Positions 58,100 to 64,000 of a stretch of 64,000 bases of DNA are shown piece after piece. The notes below the pieces were generated by a model. The model searched no databases. It worked only from the letters and a program-made list of their open reading frames with translations, and had not been told where the DNA came from. Origin of the DNA: Flaccisagitta enflata. Its lineage: Eukaryota; Chaetognatha; Sagittoidea; Aphragmophora. Both the position numbers and the translations under genes were made by a program. Numbering within the stretch: the first letter of the stretch is position 1; the number at the start of each line of letters is the position of its first letter. The stretch is taken from contig OZ231127.1 of NCBI GenBank assembly GCA_965153355.1, positions 7,130,001-7,194,000 of the forward strand, written 5' to 3'.

Positions 58100-58299
58100 C
58101 TTCTCTTGGCCTTGAGTGCCCTCCTCCTTTCTCTTTCTCCCATAATCTCAAACTTCTCCCCTCTGCTCTTTTTTTTTGGGTGGTGTTTTTCTCACGAGTC
58201 TAAGTAATCATTGATCAACGTGGACATTTCTCCAATATCAATTACGATTGCCTTTTCTCTCTTTGGCCTTCTTTTGCGTCGTTAACCTCACGAACTCAC

Positions 58300-58560
58300 T
58301 ACGAGCCATTACTCCGGACAAGCTTCTCTCTCTTGTCCGCATAAAATGCAACTCGCTCAGGCACTCACTCACTCACTCACTCACTCACTCACTCACTCAC
58401 TCACTCACTCACTCACTCACTCACTCACTCACTCACTCACTCACTCATTCACTCGCTCACTCACTACATATCATTACTCCGGACAAGCTTCTCTTGTCAG
58501 ATCAGTATGCCACTGGCTCACTCACTCACTCACTCACTCAATCACTTACTCACTCAATTC
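58300..58560. repeat. (CACT)n within a duplicated block
   Basis: CATTACTCCGGACAAGCTTC occurs at 58308 and about 58474, each followed by a CACT tract (58362-58468 and 58515-58560). Confidence 0.9.
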
Positions 58561-58599
58561 ACAACGCCCCACAGCATAAGCAAGCTCACCTTTTTCAGT

Positions 58600-59320
58600 G
58601 CCTACTGCACGTCAAAAGAAACATATTGTTCAATCTATTTCAAAATGTTTGAATTCCTTGACACTTCTTTAAAATCTTGGTTACCCAATGACTACGTGGA
58701 ACTATGAGGTCGTTTGCTCCTTTGGTTGCACTTATCAAAAGGAACTTACATTCATTTAATCTTCACCATAAAAGAAGAGAACGAACAAACAGAAGGAAGC
58801 CATACCAGCGACTTTGTGGCGCCACAGAACAAGGTTGCTTCAATGCACTCTTTGTCGAGCTGACAGTTTTCACGATGCCTCAACATCCCTTCTAAACATC
58901 ACTACCACCAACCTACCACCAACCTACCACCCAGGCGTTCATATCTTGTATATCTTCCGAGGCACACAATTTCCTCTCATCAAGTTTCCGACATGCTTAT
59001 CAAATTTTAGTCCCATGCTAAGCGATTCTATTGACCTTTTTTTTTTGTTAATTGGTCCGTCCATCCATTGGTTAGTCCCTCCATCCGCCTCAAAAATTTT
59101 TTAAAGACACTTCAAACATTCTTAAGACGTTTTAGATGTTTTCGAGGTATCCATAAGAACTTGTTGGTCAGACTGTTGTTCTGTTGGTGGCCGTTCATCA
59201 TAAACGCCGTTCTTCACAAGTCGTTTAAAGGCTTTTAATCATGTGATTATATTTTTGAACATTGGAGGAGAATCTTGGTGGAGTAAACAGCTAGTTCAGA
59301 GGGTTTTATTCAAAAAGTCA

Positions 59321-59357
<37 letters not shown>

Positions 59358-59460
59358 ACTTTTAACTGAAAGTGCCGTTGCATGCGGCATTGGTCTTATG
59401 ATATTTTCCCTATCTCGTTGCAATCAAAATGAAAGAAAAATACAAAGAAAATGAAAATAC
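58600..59460. other. Mostly unique sequence, nothing recognised
   Basis: No supported gene. A short GTCT tract at 59325-59357 lies near TGCATGCGGCATTGG, weakly similar to the 3' part of the stem-loop repeat family. Confidence 0.45.
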
Positions 59461-59625
59461 CTTTTTTTGCTTTACAGGTACCAGAATAGAATAGATAACG
59501 GCCTGTTTCTTTCAGGCCGTTGCCGGTATGTTTCTATCCTTCACTGTTTCTATAGGGATGAACCAAACGCCGATAGACAAGATTCTGCTGGGGTTTGTCT
59601 GCCGCTGTCTTCTTTCTTTTACAGA

Positions 59626-60008
59626 TGGATTCAATTGCGATTGAGCTGGGCAGTGCTGAAGACATCAGGAACAGCAACAGCCACAACAAGGACATCAACA
59701 ACAACCACAACAACAACAGCGGCAACAACAGCGGCAACAACAACCACATCAACAACAACAACAACAAACAGCAGCATCAACAATCACAGATCAATGACAG
59801 TGTCTACGACTGCGTCAATGATGGCGACAGCTGCGGCAACAGCTGCGGCGACTGCTGCGGCGACAGCTATGGGGACCGCTGTGGCGACAATTACGGCGAA
59901 ACATATGGAAACAGCAACGGCGATAGCAGCGGCGACACCAAAAACACCGATGATATTGGAACTATATCAATAATGACAATGACAATGACAACAACGGTAA
60001 CAAAATAG
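59626..60008 (+). CDS. Possible exon: Asn-rich then Gly/Asp/Cys-rich low-complexity peptide
   Basis: A polypyrimidine stretch and AG (TTTCTTTTACAG) lie directly before ATGGATTCAATTGCG, so the segment could be an exon. The frame encodes MDSIAIELGSAEDIRNS, a long Asn-rich run with His, then CGD/YGD-type units, and ends at TAA 60006-60008. The second half is an 18 bp-like AGCTGCGGCGAC repeat. No known domain. Equally it may be repeat-driven. Confidence 0.3.
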
Positions 60009-60289
60009 GCGATATCAGCAACAACGACAATGACAACAACAATGACAACATCATGTTATTGGAATTGTTTTGGGACTATTAGGATCTAAAAACAAACTAA
60101 AATCTATCAACTTGTGAATACGTGAAGAAATCAAACACTATCTTACGTTTAAGGTTTTTGTACTAATAGCAACCATTTGTTTGGACCCCTTAGGGGTCTG
60201 TGTTGGTTGCTATATATTATATTAAACCCATACCGCTTAGAAGACAATAACAAAATCAAAATGCTGGACCTTTTTATTATATCTCTGGT

Positions 60290-61130
60290 TCTGTATCTCT
60301 CTGTCTCTCTGTTTTTCTATCTGATTGTCTGTCCGTCTGTCTGTCTGTCTGTCACACTTTTGTCTTTTTCACTCTGTCTCTGTCTCTGTCTGTCTGTCTC
60401 TTTCTTTCTTTTTCCTCTTTCTCTTTCCTCTCCTTCCTTTCCTTCCGACGAGCTTCCTCCTCGTGCCTCGTGCCTCCAAAATATGAACCCCTGCTACCAC
60501 CAACCTACCACCACCAACAACCTTCCCTCAATCAACGCTCCATCCCTCGGCCTCTTCACTACTTCGTCCAGCACTACCTTTATTAGTACTACTCCTATCA
60601 TTACCACCCTTATCTGTGCCATCATCACTATAATCGTCATCAGTGCCCTTATCAATGCCACTGTCATCACTGGCATTACTACCAATCTCTTCAATCTCTT
60701 TATAAGTACCACCATCATTAGTGCCCTATTCGGTATCACTCCCATCAGGATCATCTTCACCCCCACTGGAATCAGTGACATCACCATTCATCAATCCTTT
60801 GCTGTGCCATCCCTTTATGTGGACTTTCAGCTACCAGTTGCCTGCTCGCCCCTCCTCTCCTCGCCCCTCTCTCCCCCTTCTACCCCCCCCCCCCCCTTCG
60901 CCCCTACTTTCTTCTCCCCTCTCTCGCATTTCTCCCCCCTCCTCTCCTTTCTCCTCTCTCACCCCCCCCCTTTGTCCCTTCTCCCCCCTCCCCTCTCTCG
61001 CCCCTTTTCTCTCCCCTATTGCCCCTCCCCTCCCTTCGCCCCTCCCCCCCTTCTCCTCTCTCTTGCCCCTACTCCCCCCTTTCTTCCCCCCCCCCACCAT
61101 CTTCATACTTCCTCCCTTCTTTTATCTCTG
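60290..61130. repeat. Pyrimidine-rich low-complexity region
   Basis: CTGT/TTCT-rich sequence, then 60840-61130 almost entirely C and T with long C-runs. The open frame at 60177-61262 is a by-product. Confidence 0.75.
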
Positions 61131-61394
61131 ATTCTCAAGCTGAGATTCAGTCAACCTTGGAACCATTTGGTGGTCTCGAGTTCCAACTTCCGACAGCGTT
61201 TCATAAGACCAATAATAGAAATTGACCGCATCCTTGGCTTAAAAACAGATACACTCGATTAACCTATTTATCAAACAGAGAGAGAGAGAAAAAAAGAAAA
61301 TAAATCGTTCATCGTGATATTACCAAATGGTCTTTTTTTTTTCTGGTCCCTACTAATTCTCTTGAAACTCACTGACCTTTAACAACATAAGTAA

Positions 61395-61948
61395 GGGCGT
61401 GTTTCTAGAAAAGACGAAAAACGCGTTTGTTCCCATTGATCGTGTTTACAGCTTATATGCCCATTCAAGATTCAAGAACATCCAATTTCCATCCTGATGG
61501 CGACAATAGGCTAAATTTCTTGGTTCTCATTGGAATAACATTCTTACTTCGCTCACTAACTGAACACATACCGTATTTTTTCTAAAAAGCGCCCGGGCGC
61601 TTTTGAAATTGAAAAAACCTTGACTTTTTAACCCTCCAATTAGCGCCCCCTTTATACTGTAGATAAACTGTCATTCAGTCTATCTTTTTCATGAAAGGCT
61701 ACCAAAATGCTAAATTTGACTCAAAATGGAGATATTCTTTGCATATATCTGTTTGAAGGTCTTTGAAACTGGCTCATTGTGTTGTTTTTTATCATCAATT
61801 TACTCAATATTTTTTCAAATCTCTTCTGAAAATTATAATACTAAGAAAAGAAAGAGGGGGGCGCTTTTTGGAGGGGGGGGGGCGCTTTTTAGAAAAAATA
61901 TGGTATTCATAAATTTCACTGTCCCACGCGAGAGTGAGCGAAGTGAGT
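61395..61948. mobile_element. PIF/Harbinger-like MITE fragment with a nested MITE
   Basis: TAA then GGGCGTGTTTCTAGAAAAGA matches the family's left terminus. The family motif CACTGTCCCACGCGAG appears at about 61917 after an inserted CCGTATTTT MITE. The right terminus is replaced by a (GT)n tract. Confidence 0.6.
61571..61903. mobile_element. CCGTATTTT-type MITE, copy A, 333 bp
   Basis: Ends CCGTATTTTTTCTAAAAAGC and, in reverse, CCATATTTTTTCTAAAAAGC; TA on both sides. GCGCCC-rich sub-ends. Mariner-type. Confidence 0.85.
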
Positions 61949-62185
<237 letters not shown>

Positions 62186-62299
62186 TTGTCGATATTTCAG
62201 TTGCACCTGCTCTAGTCCTTCATATGCATACTCGATGATTTCACAATGTATTCATCTTTTCCTGCGAAATAGCGCAATGGCTCATTGCATCAAGGAAAG

Positions 62300-62550
<251 letters not shown>

Positions 62551-62873
62551 AGAGAGACCTCATTTTCATGGAGCGTTCTTCGCCCTTCAGTTTTAACTCG
62601 ATATTCTGTGCTAGGAAATCTCCTCTCAAATGTGAATATTGGCAAATTCCCGCGAGTCAAATTTTGGCCATCTGTTCAACTCTCAATATGAGTCATTATG
62701 AGTCAGTTTTGTATTAAAACAAGAAAATATTGTCGTAACATGAATGATGACAAAGTGCGAGGCAGGAAGCCGATAGTCAGGTGGCTCAATTGTTAAGAAA
62801 TTGGCCCTTTTTGATGGAAAGTTTCTTTGTCTGAAAGACTGATAGACTGAAAAAAGTTTGATACCGTATTTTC

Positions 62874-63201
62874 TCCAATAAGGGGCCCCCCCTCCAAAAA
62901 GCGCCCCCCCCCCATTGTTTTTCTTAGTGTCACACTCTTCAGAAAAGATTTGCATAGAAATACTAAGTAAAATGATGTAAAAACACAACACAATGAGCTA
63001 TTTTCACTGACTTTCTAACAGATATATGCAATGAATATCTCTATTTCAAGTCAAATTTAGCATTTTGATTGCTTTTCATGAAAAAGATGGATCGAATAAT
63101 AGTTTATCTTCAATACAAAGGGGGCGCTATTCGGAGGGTTGAAAAGCAAAGTCATATTTCAATTTCAAAAGCGCCCGGGGCGCTTTTTAGAGAAAATACG
63201 G
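62874..63201. mobile_element. CCGTATTTT-type MITE, copy B, 328 bp
   Basis: Ends CCGTATTTTCTC and its reverse, TA on both sides (62872-62873 and 63202-63203); opposite orientation to copy A. Confidence 0.88.
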
Positions 63202-63307
63202 TAAATGAAAAAAAAAAGCTTGATAAATGATTAAGACAAGGTAACCAGCAAACCACAGCGAATTCTCCCTGGCGTGATACAACGGAGAACGGCGCATATC
63301 GGGAAAA

Positions 63308-63500
<193 letters not shown>

Positions 63501-64000
63501 ACAGACAAACAGGTGGACAGGCAGAAAGACAGTCAGGGAAAGAGACTGGCAGAAATACTGACACGACGACAAAAAGACAGACGAACAGAAACACAGAAAA
63601 AAGAAGGCAGAGAGACTACTGGAGAAAGTAAGAGAGAGGAAAATATTAAAGAAAAAAAGTAAAGAAAAAAAAAAACGGAAATAACGAAACCAATTTAGAA
63701 TAATGAAGCTTATCAAAATGCAAATGAAAATCGTAGTAATAGGATGTTGTGTCAATTACCAAAGAAAGAAACTGCGCGTTTGAATGTATGACTGGCGTGG
63801 TTGAGCTGGGTGGCAGAAAGGGAGTAAGGCAGTGAGGCAGTTAGGGAGGTACGTTGGGGTGTGCTTATTACATGGGAACTAAATACTCTATGGATAATCT
63901 GGGTTGTATATGCTGTAGAAGCTTGGCTTCAAGGCGGTGTCATATGTGTGCAGTGACATCTTGAGAGCCTGATCACCTCAGCTAATGAAATGTCCTACAC
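63501..64000. other. Unique sequence, nothing recognised
   Basis: A/G-rich sequence to the window end. No gene recognised. Confidence 0.45.

Noticed and set aside
60177-61262. 361-codon ORF as a membrane protein
   Set aside because: It consists of CTGT, CATCAC and polypyrimidine low-complexity sequence with no domain and no splice context.

Overview
This window is animal nuclear DNA, very probably from an invertebrate. It carries a BEL/Pao retrotransposon (a metazoan group), decayed Tc1/mariner transposase, several families of terminal-inverted-repeat (TIR) elements and an extreme load of simple and tandem repeats. The species cannot be named from the sequence. There are no bacterial-type operons, rRNA genes or intact tRNA genes. 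Most long open frames are microsatellites or minisatellites read in frame, and I do not treat them as genes.

Layout. 1-9300: simple repeats, a 1.2 kb (GTAAGTAT)n-like array, a TTAA-flanked TIR element, several copies of a stem-loop repeat family, and a duplicated segment whose two copies differ by the growth of microsatellites. 9300-13200: a GC-rich low-complexity patch, a Tc1/mariner relic (11473-12150) and a 635 bp foldback element with a perfect 8 bp target duplication (12214-12848). 13830-15652: the only convincing cellular protein-coding region, an unrecognised protein whose 5' part is split between frames, in one place by a 28 bp tandem duplication. 16326-17061: a mariner-type TIR element. 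17400-23900: a minus-strand locus with Gly/Asp/Ser-rich exon-like blocks on either side of a 4.3 kb array of 48 bp monomers, bounded by long CA/GT tracts.

24200-31400: very long (GAAA)n, (GA)n, (TTG)n and (GTC)n tracts, then 64, 44, 282, 10 and 11 bp tandem arrays. These are invaded by a second foldback copy (26758-27374) and a TAA-flanked TIR element carrying two tRNA-like units (29917-30382). 31400-44500: more arrays, TIR elements, a pogo/Tigger-like element with a Tc1 relic nested inside it, and a clear stem-loop repeat copy at 42765-43017. 44570-50000: a 50 bp minisatellite interrupted by an internally deleted BEL/Pao element with apparently identical LTRs (44867-48787) and by a 455 bp mariner-type MITE. 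50000-64000: arrays, microsatellites, a 1 kb TIR element, one possible small exon (59626-60008) and nested MITEs.

The elements do not form a pathway. The recurring theme is layering: stem-loop repeats sit at A/T runs inside other repeats, TIR elements sit inside tandem arrays, and microsatellites grow inside repeat copies. The most novel-looking items are a dispersed repeat whose terminal hairpin shows compensatory base changes between copies, the foldback family with 8 bp duplications, the TIR element with two outward-facing tRNA-like units, and the 48 bp array in which most monomers carry an extended nuclear-receptor half-site.
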